Positions 1 to 5,440 of a stretch of DNA of 5,440 nt are shown here, piece after piece. This DNA is from an uncultured Prevotellaceae bacterium (lineage in GTDB: Bacteria; Bacteroidota; Bacteroidia; Bacteroidales; Bacteroidaceae): positions 1-5,440 of the forward strand of contig OMTC01000152.1 in NCBI GenBank assembly GCA_900313845.1, in the 5' to 3' direction. The notes below the pieces were generated by a model. The model saw nothing but the letters and a program-made list of their open reading frames with translations. It did no database searches and was not told the DNA's origin. Positions within the stretch are counted from its first letter, which is position 1. Every line of letters begins with the position of its first letter. The position numbers and the translations under genes are program-made.

Positions 1-844
1 CTGCAATCTGAACGATTTTCTTTTCTTGCAGTGCCTCGCTCACTTGGATGAGCTCAGAAGCATATCCATTCAAAATCGCTTTGTTTACATCTCCCGCATT
101 CGAATGGCGCATGATGACATCCCAGTGGACTTTTTCTGCAAACATGGCGAAGGTCTTTGGCATATCGATTTTCTCTGCCAATTGATTAGGATTCTTGATG
201 TCGGGTACCCGAAGCAACATACCTCCGTGGTAGAACTCCAATCCCCATACCTTGACATAGCCTGCTGATGGAACGAGAGGACCATAGAAATAATCCACCG
301 TGTCACCTAATATATAATAATCACTGTAGATTTGTCCACTGGTTTCGAGCAGTTTCACCTTGTCGGAGAACCCACGCTCTGCAAAAACACGGATGGTTTC
401 CTCGGTAGTGGCTTCCATGCGTCGGAACGGCATGTCGGAATCAATGATTTCTTGAATCCTTTTTTTGATTAGCTCCACATCTTCCTCTGTCAGTGGCTCC
501 TCGTGCTTTTTCTTTCTGAAATTGCAGTAATAGCCATTCGAAAGAGGATGCTCGATGAATAGTTTGCTGCCAGGGAAAAGGTCGCTGGTTGCCTTGTAGA
601 GCACGAAGCAAAGCGAACGAACGTAGGCACGGAATCCAGAGCCTGTGCTGGCATCCAAAAATTCCACATCACGGTTTTGGAAAAGACGGAATTTCAGTCC
701 TTGCGAAGTGTTGTTGACTCGGGCTGAAACTACGGGAAATTTCAAATCCAAATCGTTCTTGAATGATTCATAAACATCGAGCAGGGATGTACCTTCAGGA
801 AAACTCTTCGTGATATGATTATTGACACAGCGAATTTGTAGCAT
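1..844 (-). CDS. TGS/SAD-domain nucleoside (uridine-type) kinase, N-terminal part, cut by the window edge
   Basis: An open frame runs on the minus strand from an ATG at 844-842 to the window edge with no stop, giving 281 complete residues (start MLQIRCVNNHITKSF). Residues 1 to about 62 read as a TGS (ubiquitin-like) domain, with FPEGTSLLDVY followed by PVVSARVNN. Residues about 70-215 resemble the second additional domain (SAD) of threonyl-tRNA synthetase, with LFPGSKLFIEHP at 89-100 and GYYCNF at 104-109. This order, ending in SEALQEKKIVQIA, matches Bacteroidetes nucleoside kinases of roughly 550 residues in which a P-loop uridine kinase/phosphoribulokinase domain follows. That domain, which would carry out ATP-dependent nucleoside phosphorylation, lies outside the window, so the activity is inferred from family architecture. 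By hand alignment the HxxxH motif of tRNA-editing SADs is replaced by R76 and F80, so editing is unlikely. It is transcribed divergently from the nuclease gene. The start is the first in-frame ATG and sits just downstream of a plausible -7 element. Confidence 0.85.
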   Translation of the reverse strand, partial: MLQIRCVNNHITKSFPEGTSLLDVYESFKNDLDLKFPVVSARVNNTSQGLKFRLFQNRDVEFLDASTGSGFRAYVRSLCFVLYKATSDLFPGSKLFIEHPLSNGYYCNFRKKKHEEPLTEEDVELIKKRIQEIIDSDMPFRRMEATTEETIRVFAERGFSDKVKLLETSGQIYSDYYILGDTVDYFYGPLVPSAGYVKVWGLEFYHGGMLLRVPDIKNPNQLAEKIDMPKTFAMFAEKVHWDVIMRHSNAGDVNKAILNGYASELIQVSEALQEKKIVQIA

Positions 845-867
845 AGCAGTAGTTAGTTTATATTTTG

Positions 868-875
868 CAAAAATA
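868..875 (-). promoter_or_regulatory. Probable Bacteroidetes-type -7 promoter element for the nucleoside kinase gene
   Basis: Read on the minus strand this is TATTTTTG, a full match to the Bacteroidetes sigma-ABfr -7 consensus TAnnTTTG. It lies 23 bases upstream of the kinase ATG, which would give a very short 5' leader. No clear TTTG -33 element occurs at the expected distance upstream (about 892-900 on the plus strand), so the call rests on the -7 match and on position. It overlaps the perfect 10-bp palindrome TTTTGCAAAA at 863-872. Any AT-rich stretch gives matches to this loose consensus fairly easily. Confidence 0.45.
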
Positions 876-884
876 ATTCTTTTT

Positions 885-917
885 TTTGTCAGTTAATTAT
901 TTTTTTTCTTAAATTTG
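885..917 (+). promoter_or_regulatory. Probable Bacteroidetes-type promoter (-33 TTTG / -7 TAAATTTG) for the nuclease gene
   Basis: TTTG at 885-888 and TAAATTTG at 910-917 are separated by 21 bases. This agrees with the Bacteroidetes housekeeping promoter pattern TTTG-N(17-23)-TAnnTTTG. Transcription would start near 922-926, leaving a leader of about 55 bases before the ATG at 980. The leader is AT-rich with no GGAGG-like sequence, as is usual in this phylum. Runs of T (881-887 and 900-908) flank and fill the spacer. The kinase -7 element points the other way ten bases upstream of the -33, so the two promoters may compete or be co-regulated. Confidence 0.6.
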
Positions 918-979
918 CAAGCAACGAATGAAAAAGATTCATTAACACCATTTTTTAATCCTTTTAACTTTTCAATACT

Positions 980-1936
980 ATGAGTACAATCTATGACCCT
1001 CTACCGCTGGAAGTGCAGGATAATTTGGCAAAACTCAAGGCGGATTTGGACGATAAGATTCCATCTAAGGAATTGGATAAGAACTTGTTGATTGCTTCGT
1101 GGAACATTCGTGCTTTTGGTAATCTCACTCGTGAATGGATGAGCAAGGAATCGGATTCTCCACGAAGAGATTTGCATTCCATTTTCTGTATTGCCGAGAT
1201 TCTCAGACGATTCGATGTGATTGCAGTGCAAGAAGTGAAGTCGAACCTTCGTGCATTGCGCGACACACTGAAACTTTTGGGAGACAATTGGTCGATGATT
1301 TTGACGGATACCAATAAAGGATCGAGCGGAAACGAAGAACGAATGGCATATCTGTTTGATACCCGCCGTTTGAATCTTTCTGGACTTGCAGGAGAATTGG
1401 TGATTCCGAATGAGTGGGTGAATAATCCTGATAAGGTGCTGAAGGAGCAGTTTGTTCGTTCGCCATACGCTGTGAGTTTCAGAGCCGGAAAGAAAACATT
1501 CATTTTGGTTACCGTACATATTAAATATGGTAAGAGTGCGAAAGGACGTCAAGATGAAATCCACGGCATTGCGAAATGGTTGTCGGCTTGGGCAACAGAC
1601 GTGAATGCTTACGACCAGAACCTTATCGTGTTGGGTGACTTTAACATTGAGGCTCGTGGAGATTTTCTTGATAAGACATTCCTTTCCGAAGGTCTTTTCG
1701 TACCAGAGGAACTACAGCTGAAAGCTCGCTCCATTTTTGATGAATCGAAATACTACGACCAGATTGCTTGGTTTAATGGTGAAGATGGAAAGCATCCAAA
1801 ACTTTCGATGGAAGTCAAAAGTGCTGGAAATTATGATTTTGTGGGAGTGGCTTTGGAAAATAGAAACTTGACGAAGCAACAGCTATCTTACATGCTTTCA
1901 GACCATTATCCACTTTGGGTGAATTTTGAAACTTAA
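980..1936 (+). CDS. Endonuclease/exonuclease/phosphatase (DNase I-fold) family protein, probably a cytoplasmic nuclease
   Basis: This 318-residue protein belongs to the EEP superfamily (PF03372), whose members hydrolyse phosphodiester or phosphomonoester bonds with a divalent metal. The family motifs occur in order: SWNIRAFG (Asn42), IAVQEVKS (metal-ligand Glu85), EERMAYLFD (120-127), VTVHIKYG (His180), VLGDFNI (Asp220, Asn222), YDQIAWF (Asp260) and LSDHYPLW (the terminal Asp308-His309 catalytic pair). The set appears complete, so the enzyme should be active. The substrate cannot be read from sequence; DNase I-like nuclease is more likely than sphingomyelinase or inositol phosphatase because residues 40-130 look like bacterial DNase-type EEP proteins. 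Residues 1-36 are a charged, probably helical extension. There is no signal peptide or membrane segment, so it should act in the cytoplasm. The ATG is the first in frame and lies downstream of a good promoter. The gene ends in TAA, with 131 bases before the next gene. Confidence 0.85.
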   Translation: MSTIYDPLPLEVQDNLAKLKADLDDKIPSKELDKNLLIASWNIRAFGNLTREWMSKESDSPRRDLHSIFCIAEILRRFDVIAVQEVKSNLRALRDTLKLLGDNWSMILTDTNKGSSGNEERMAYLFDTRRLNLSGLAGELVIPNEWVNNPDKVLKEQFVRSPYAVSFRAGKKTFILVTVHIKYGKSAKGRQDEIHGIAKWLSAWATDVNAYDQNLIVLGDFNIEARGDFLDKTFLSEGLFVPEELQLKARSIFDESKYYDQIAWFNGEDGKHPKLSMEVKSAGNYDFVGVALENRNLTKQQLSYMLSDHYPLWVNFET

Positions 1937-2067
1937 AAGTATTTTCGTTATTCGTTCTTTGAAGAATTAACTCAACAGATATTAAACCATTCGCCGCATC
2001 TTGAGTCGAAAAGCATAAGGGACAAAATATCTATTGTATTTATTCACCAATAATCACTGATTCATTT

Positions 2068-2595
2068 ATGAAGGAAAAGTATTTAATTTTGGCATCAGCT
2101 TTAATGCTTATTTCCACATCGCTTTTTGCACAGGGAAATAACCGAAGAGAGCGTCAGAACAATATGGACATTACTGAGGTGTACAATCGTCAGGCATCTC
2201 GTTTAGTAAAGAGTATGAAACTGGATAAATCCAAGGAGGATGTTTTTACAGTTCTCTATTTGGATTATCAGAATGCTCGACACAATGCCGTCAATCCTAA
2301 AGGTGGCGATCAAGAGGGTCGTGAGCAGCAGACTAATCTTGAGAATCTCACTGAAGAGCAGGCTTTGGATTTGATTCAGAAGAATTTCGAACGTCAGGAA
2401 AGACAATTGGCTGTTGATAAGGAATATTTTCCTAAGTTCCAGGAAATCCTGACAAATGCCCAGTGTGCACAGATATTCATCAACCAATTTAGACGTCCTC
2501 AAACCAATCAACGCGGTGGCTTCGGTGGAGGTAGAGGCGGCGGAGGCGGCTTCGGCGGCGGTGGCTTCGGAGGAGGCGGCTTCGGAGGATTCTAA
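2068..2595 (+). CDS. Small exported Spy/CpxP-like protein with a glycine/phenylalanine-rich C-terminal tail
   Basis: This 175-residue protein begins with a clear signal peptide: Lys-rich start, hydrophobic core about 6-20, and likely cleavage near LFA|Q at 21/22. The mature part (about 23-147) is charged and helical. It carries LTEEQ at 94-98 and LTNAQ at 128-132, echoing the LTxxQ motifs of Spy/CpxP periplasmic proteins. The stretch QNFERQ-like then KEYFPKFQEILTNAQ resembles small Bacteroidetes envelope proteins often annotated as Spy/CpxP or DUF4890. Those are thought to bind exposed protein segments or feed into envelope-stress sensing; that role is inferred here and no sigma or anti-sigma gene is adjacent. 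Residues 149-175 are almost only Gly, with Phe and two Arg, as GFGGGG-type units; this tail is not part of the Spy/CpxP core. A single cysteine lies at 133. The gene lies in the same orientation as the nuclease, 131 bases away, and probably has its own promoter, though I could not identify one. Confidence 0.75.
   Translation: MKEKYLILASALMLISTSLFAQGNNRRERQNNMDITEVYNRQASRLVKSMKLDKSKEDVFTVLYLDYQNARHNAVNPKGGDQEGREQQTNLENLTEEQALDLIQKNFERQERQLAVDKEYFPKFQEILTNAQCAQIFINQFRRPQTNQRGGFGGGRGGGGGFGGGGFGGGGFGGF
2515..2592 (+). repeat. GC-rich in-frame repeat (15-bp unit starting GGCTTCGG) coding the Gly/Phe tail
   Basis: The 3' end of the Spy-like gene is made almost entirely of GGN codons, interrupted by TTC (Phe). 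GGCTTC recurs at 2518, 2548, 2563 and 2578; the last three are exactly 15 bases apart, giving units of one Phe and four Gly (2548-2562 and 2563-2577, then a partial copy). The first interval is 30 bases, two unit lengths, and contains an AGA (Arg) codon. Copies differ at third positions, so the array is not a fresh perfect duplication. G+C is far above the AT-rich flanks. Because the unit is a multiple of three, copy-number changes would lengthen or shorten the tail without shifting frame. Confidence 0.85.
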
Positions 2596-2603
2596 AGATA
2601 ATT

Positions 2604-2690
2604 AAGAATGAAGAATGAAGAATGTACGTTACTTTTTTGGAAAGAAAATCCAATGTACAGAGTAAAATACATTCTTCATTCTTTATTCTT
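2604..2690. terminator. Long hairpin between convergent genes, possible bidirectional terminator
   Basis: Bases 2604-2626 can pair with 2668-2690 over 23 positions, with one G-U pair (2610/2684) and no gaps, enclosing a 41-base loop. It begins 8 bases after the stop of the Spy-like gene and ends 10 bases from the stop of the TolC gene on the other strand, so transcripts from either side could fold it. The stem is AT-rich, the loop is long, and no U-run follows on either strand, so it is not a textbook intrinsic terminator. It may instead protect 3' ends or simply be a repeat element. The loop has smaller pairings of its own (TTGG 2637-2640 with CCAA 2650-2653; TGTAC 2623-2627 with GTACA 2655-2659). 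Confidence 0.45.
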
Positions 2691-2697
2691 CATTCTT
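2604..2697. repeat. Inverted arrays of a 7-bp repeat, AAGAATG and CATTCTT
   Basis: The left array holds three perfect tandem AAGAATG copies (2604-2610, 2611-2617, 2618-2624). The right array holds the complementary unit CATTCTT four times in register (2670-2676, 2677-2683, 2684-2690 as TATTCTT, 2691-2697). The arrays are inverted with respect to each other and fill most of the 105-base gap between two convergent genes. Similar ATTCTTCATTC-type intergenic repeats are, from memory, common in Prevotella-like genomes, which would make this one copy of a dispersed family; I could not check that here. Confidence 0.85.
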
Positions 2698-2700
2698 CAT

Positions 2701-4140
2701 TTAAAACAGCTTGCCCGCTGCTTTGCGAAGTTTTGTTTGAGAGAGTAGGAGTTGGCATCGAGCTTCAACAAGGTCGGCACTACATTTCTGCCAAAGTGCT
2801 TGGGCATCAAGTAGTTCTGATAGAGGTTCAAGCCCCACATCATATTGTTTGCGAGTCAATCTCATGTTTTCTTTTGCCTGTTCGAGAGAGTTTTGGCATA
2901 AGTGAAGTTCGGTTTGAGCTTCATTGAAATTGTTTTGGCATTGCGTGAGTTCAAGTTGCATTTTCTCGTGCAAATCCTGTTCCTCTAATTCTGCAAGCTG
3001 ATGCTTAGCTTTTGCTGAGCGAATCTTGTTGGTGCGCTCTCCGAATGTGAGGATAGGCACATTGAGCGTCACAGCCACATAGCCGCTACCTTTATTCAAG
3101 AGTTTCTTTCCTGCTAATTCTATGCCGTTGGAATAGTCGAATCCACCCATCAGTGCGAGATTTGGCATAAATTCACTCTTGGCGAGTTTCACTTGCTGAG
3201 AGCTGAGTGCAGTTTTCGAATGGAGGAGATTCACTTCAGGACGGGAATCTATACTCGACGAATTGATAATGTCGTCCATGAGATATGCCTCCTCGGGCAT
3301 AAGACTCAGAGAATCAGATGGTGACATCACATCAAAATCATAGTTGAGGTCTTTTCTTCCCATGATTTGGGAGAGATTCATACGAGCCAAACGATAGGCA
3401 TTTTCTGCTTTTTGAATGGAGAGCTCGGCTTCGTTTAGTTTCACTTGTACCTTTAGTTGGTCGTTGCGAGTTTTCATACCGTGGCTCACAGCACTCTTCA
3501 CATTTTTCATCAGTTCGTCCAGCAGCTCTTTGTAAGAGTGAGCCACCTGCGTCAGTTCCTTGGCACGCACTGCTTGGGTGTAAGCTTCATCGGTACGGAC
3601 AATGATTTCGCTCTCTGTGAGACGAATATTCTGTTGAGCCATCGTGTGTCCGATTTTTGCCATGTTGTATGCCGCCGTAATCTTACCACCCATGTAGAGA
3701 GGCTGTTTCAGCATGAGTCCTCCCATGAAGACATTCTTGATTTTAATATCTATTTTCTGGTCAGGAAAGAAGGCGTACTGTAATAGTTTCGGAGTGCCAT
3801 CTTCTTGAATCATCGCGTTTGGCACATACTGTCCAGCAGCTGCATTCCAGGAATAGATAGGCAAATTACCGCCTTTCAGCGTGAAATCGCCTCCCGAAGT
3901 TGAGTAGGCATCCGTGGCATGAAGTGAGATACGAGGGAAGAAATTCGACTTGTATGCCTTCATGTCATATCCAGTTTGCTGCACTGTCACGTTTGCCTTC
4001 TGAATTTCTTTATTCTGTTCCAATGCTTGCTGACGTGCCTCAGAGAGAGTCAGCACTTCGTTCTGAGCACATACATGGGTGATGAAAACGAAGGAGGAAA
4101 CAAATACTGCAAGGCAACTATATATTTTATGGTATTTCAT
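2701..4140 (-). CDS. TolC-family outer-membrane efflux channel protein
   Basis: This 479-residue protein is the outer-membrane exit duct of a tripartite efflux pump. The signal peptide is clear (hydrophobic residues about 9-24, likely cleavage at VCA|Q after 25). LTLSEARQQALEQNKEIQKA at 30-49 is the classic start of an outer-membrane efflux repeat (PF02321). PLYMGGKITAAYNMAK at 147-162 is the conserved element before the long helices. A second repeat follows, with RPEVNLLHSKTALSSQQVKLAKSEFMPNL at 300-328 and VPILTFGERTNKIRSAKAKH at 361-380. QYDVGLEPLSELLDAQALW at 432-450 is the usual C-terminal signature. Length fits the family. Four cysteines lie in the C-terminal third (401, 415, 453, 462), uncommon for an exported protein. 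The ATG follows the permease stop by only two bases, with no Shine-Dalgarno sequence, so translation may be coupled. The substrate cannot be told from this subunit. Confidence 0.9.
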   Translation of the reverse strand: MKYHKIYSCLAVFVSSFVFITHVCAQNEVLTLSEARQQALEQNKEIQKANVTVQQTGYDMKAYKSNFFPRISLHATDAYSTSGGDFTLKGGNLPIYSWNAAAGQYVPNAMIQEDGTPKLLQYAFFPDQKIDIKIKNVFMGGLMLKQPLYMGGKITAAYNMAKIGHTMAQQNIRLTESEIIVRTDEAYTQAVRAKELTQVAHSYKELLDELMKNVKSAVSHGMKTRNDQLKVQVKLNEAELSIQKAENAYRLARMNLSQIMGRKDLNYDFDVMSPSDSLSLMPEEAYLMDDIINSSSIDSRPEVNLLHSKTALSSQQVKLAKSEFMPNLALMGGFDYSNGIELAGKKLLNKGSGYVAVTLNVPILTFGERTNKIRSAKAKHQLAELEEQDLHEKMQLELTQCQNNFNEAQTELHLCQNSLEQAKENMRLTRKQYDVGLEPLSELLDAQALWQKCSADLVEARCQLLLSQTKLRKAAGKLF

Positions 4141-4142
4141 AT

Positions 4143-5440
4143 CTATTTGATTTTAAAGAAGATAGCATAGAGGGTAGGAATGAAAATAAGGGTGATAAGC
4201 GTACCCACAAGGAGTCCACCCATGATGGTTACAGCCAGCGAACCGAACATGGCATCTGGGAGAAGCGGAATCATACCCAACACCGTGGTGAGAGAAGCGT
4301 TCATCACTGGGCGCAGACGCGATTTCGAACTCTGAATCAGTGCGTCGTAAGGTTTGATACCCGATTCGATTTCCATTGTGATTTCGTCCATCAGCACAAT
4401 GCCGTTCTTGATCATCATACCGATGAGTCCAAGCACTCCCACAATTGCTACGAAACCGAATGCCTTGCCCGAGATTGCCACCGATGGAATCACACCGATG
4501 AGAATGAGAGGAATACAGCAGAAAATGATGGCAGGCTTCTTGAAATCGTGGAAAAGCAACAACAAAATCACAATCATCAGCAGGATGGCGAGTGGGAAAC
4601 CTTTGAAGAGATAACGCATGGATTGGTCGGAAGCTTTCTTTTCGCCTTGCCATGAAAGCGTGTAGCCTGCAGGTAATTCGATTTTCTCTAATTGCTTTGC
4701 AATCTCTGCACGAGCAGCTTCCGTACCCACTCCTGGGCGTGGAGAAAACTGCACACGTTGCATACGTTGTCCGTTATAGCGCATCACCACAGGTTCCTCC
4801 CAAACAAAGTCGATACCCTTTGCCACTTGCTTCAGTGGAGTGGTTTGTATGAGTTGAGCGATGAGGTCATCCTTTTTCAAGGCACCCGACATGAGCTTTT
4901 TGATGGTAGTCCTGTTCATGATACGGTTGACATTTGGAATTAAACCGAACACCGACACGTTGTCGATGCGTTCCAAGTCTTTGCCCTCATCGTCCGTACA
5001 TTTCAGATAGATGCTTTCAGCGTGGATGCCATCGTAAAATGTTGCCATAGGAATGCCACCTCCGTATGCCATCAGAGAGAGCGCCACGTCGGAGCGAGAC
5101 AGTCCACTGATTCGGGCTGCCGATTGGTCGTAATCCACCGACAACACTGGCACTTTAGGTTCCCAGTCTGTGGTTGGCAGATACACCTTGTCGGATGCTT
5201 TCACAATCTTCATGGCAGAATCAGCCAATGCATGGAGCACACCAGGGTCAGGACCTTGGAAGCATGCCTCGATAGGGTATTTCTTGAACATCAGGTTGTA
5301 GCGTTTCAACTTCACGGAGGCGTCAGGATAACGGTTGTTGATGTCCTCCTGTATTTCTGCAATATTCTTCACGAGCTCTTCTGGCGAAGTGAAATCAATG
5401 ATGAGTTCGCCGTAGGAGAGGGAAGGAGTGGCGATGGAAC
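4143..5440 (-). CDS. RND-family efflux transporter permease (AcrB-like), C-terminal 431 residues, cut by the window edge
   Basis: The minus-strand frame is open from the window edge to a TAG at 4145-4143. A GTG at 5372-5370 is internal, because 22 further in-frame residues (SIATPSLSYGELIIDFTS onward) match the family upstream of it. RND pumps of about 1,000-1,070 residues expel toxic compounds using the proton gradient; this is the second half. The first about 275 residues belong to the periplasmic porter/docking loop (RYNLMFKKYPIEACFQGPDP, then LSRSDVALSLMAYGGGIPMA). Five membrane segments follow, equivalent to AcrB TM8-TM12, at about 280-297, 301-322, 326-347, 380-393 and 402-427. TM10 carries GMMIKNGIVLMDE, where AcrB has a KNAIL-type motif, and SRLRPVMNASLTTVLGMIPL matches the conserved segment entering TM11. 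The proton-relay Asp pair of TM4 lies outside the window. The gene is joined to the TolC gene downstream; an adaptor gene is expected upstream. The hydrophobic RND subtype (HAE1-like) is more likely than heavy-metal (CusA-like), but is not proven. Confidence 0.9.
   Translation of the reverse strand, partial: SIATPSLSYGELIIDFTSPEELVKNIAEIQEDINNRYPDASVKLKRYNLMFKKYPIEACFQGPDPGVLHALADSAMKIVKASDKVYLPTTDWEPKVPVLSVDYDQSAARISGLSRSDVALSLMAYGGGIPMATFYDGIHAESIYLKCTDDEGKDLERIDNVSVFGLIPNVNRIMNRTTIKKLMSGALKKDDLIAQLIQTTPLKQVAKGIDFVWEEPVVMRYNGQRMQRVQFSPRPGVGTEAARAEIAKQLEKIELPAGYTLSWQGEKKASDQSMRYLFKGFPLAILLMIVILLLLFHDFKKPAIIFCCIPLILIGVIPSVAISGKAFGFVAIVGVLGLIGMMIKNGIVLMDEITMEIESGIKPYDALIQSSKSRLRPVMNASLTTVLGMIPLLPDAMFGSLAVTIMGGLLVGTLITLIFIPTLYAIFFKIK

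Noticed and set aside
85..672. Minus-strand frames at 85-306 and 490-672, and a plus-strand frame at 26-268
   Set aside because: All are shadows of the kinase gene, which reads through the region in a different frame and has family-matching sequence throughout.
991..1564. Two long antisense frames (170 and 187 codons) opposite the EEP gene
   Set aside because: They lie wholly inside a gene with clear catalytic motifs, overlap each other in different frames, and their translations show no recognisable domain or plausible membrane or secretion pattern.
1937..2067. Possible terminator (TTCTT/AAGAA at 1955-1966) and possible promoter (TTGA 2001 with TATTG near 2032) between the nuclease and Spy-like genes
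   Set aside because: The hairpin has only five pairs and a two-base loop, and the promoter candidate does not fit TAnnTTTG. Neither signal rises above what AT-rich sequence gives by chance.
2622..2927. Plus-strand frame of 101 codons starting in the intergenic repeat
   Set aside because: It begins in the heptamer hairpin and continues antisense into the TolC gene; the opening residues are just translated repeat units.
4153..4653. A 166-codon minus-strand frame inside the RND permease gene
   Set aside because: It is a frame-shifted reading of the conserved transmembrane region; its translation is rich in His, Arg and Cys without any motif, as expected for an out-of-frame translation.
5370..5372. 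GTG as the start of the RND protein
   Set aside because: The frame continues upstream to the window edge with residues that fit the family, and the resulting protein would lack the first half of the transporter.
1..5440. CRISPR array, insertion sequence, tRNA or rRNA gene, or a defence or toxin-antitoxin system
   Set aside because: No spaced direct repeats, transposase motifs, RNA gene signatures or paired small toxin/antitoxin frames were seen on either strand; the coding capacity is accounted for by the five genes listed.

Overview
The window looks like ordinary chromosome from a member of the Bacteroidales, most likely Prevotellaceae (Prevotella/Segatella-like). The reasons are TAnnTTTG-type -7 promoter elements, AT-rich leaders without Shine-Dalgarno sequences, a TGS/SAD-type nucleoside kinase typical of this group, an RND pump gene followed directly by a TolC-family gene, and a small Spy-like secreted protein. 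The assignment is from memory of these families; no search was run.

Layout, left to right. (1) Positions 844 to 1, minus strand: the N-terminal 281 residues of a TGS-SAD nucleoside (uridine-type) kinase, running off the left edge before its kinase domain. (2) Positions 845-979: an AT-rich divergent promoter region with one Bacteroidetes-type -7 element facing each way. (3) Positions 980-1936, plus strand: a cytoplasmic endonuclease/exonuclease/phosphatase (DNase I-fold) protein with its catalytic motifs intact. (4) Positions 2068-2595, plus strand: a small exported Spy/CpxP-like protein ending in a Gly/Phe-rich tail encoded by a GC-rich 15-bp repeat. (5) Positions 2596-2700: a convergent intergenic region built of 7-bp repeats (AAGAATG / CATTCTT) that forms a 23-bp inverted repeat. 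(6) Positions 4140-2701, minus strand: a TolC-family outer-membrane efflux protein. (7) Positions 5440-4143, minus strand: the C-terminal 431 residues of an RND-family efflux permease, running off the right edge.

The RND and TolC genes are two bases apart and almost certainly form one operon for a tripartite efflux pump. The periplasmic adaptor gene would be expected upstream of the permease, outside the window. The pump operon and the nuclease/Spy-like pair converge on the repeat hairpin, which could end transcription from both sides. The nuclease and the kinase are divergent neighbours with no evident shared pathway.

I did not find a convincing new multi-gene system. The least ordinary elements are the heptamer-repeat hairpin, the repeat-encoded glycine tail on the exported protein, and the degenerate editing-type domain of the kinase.
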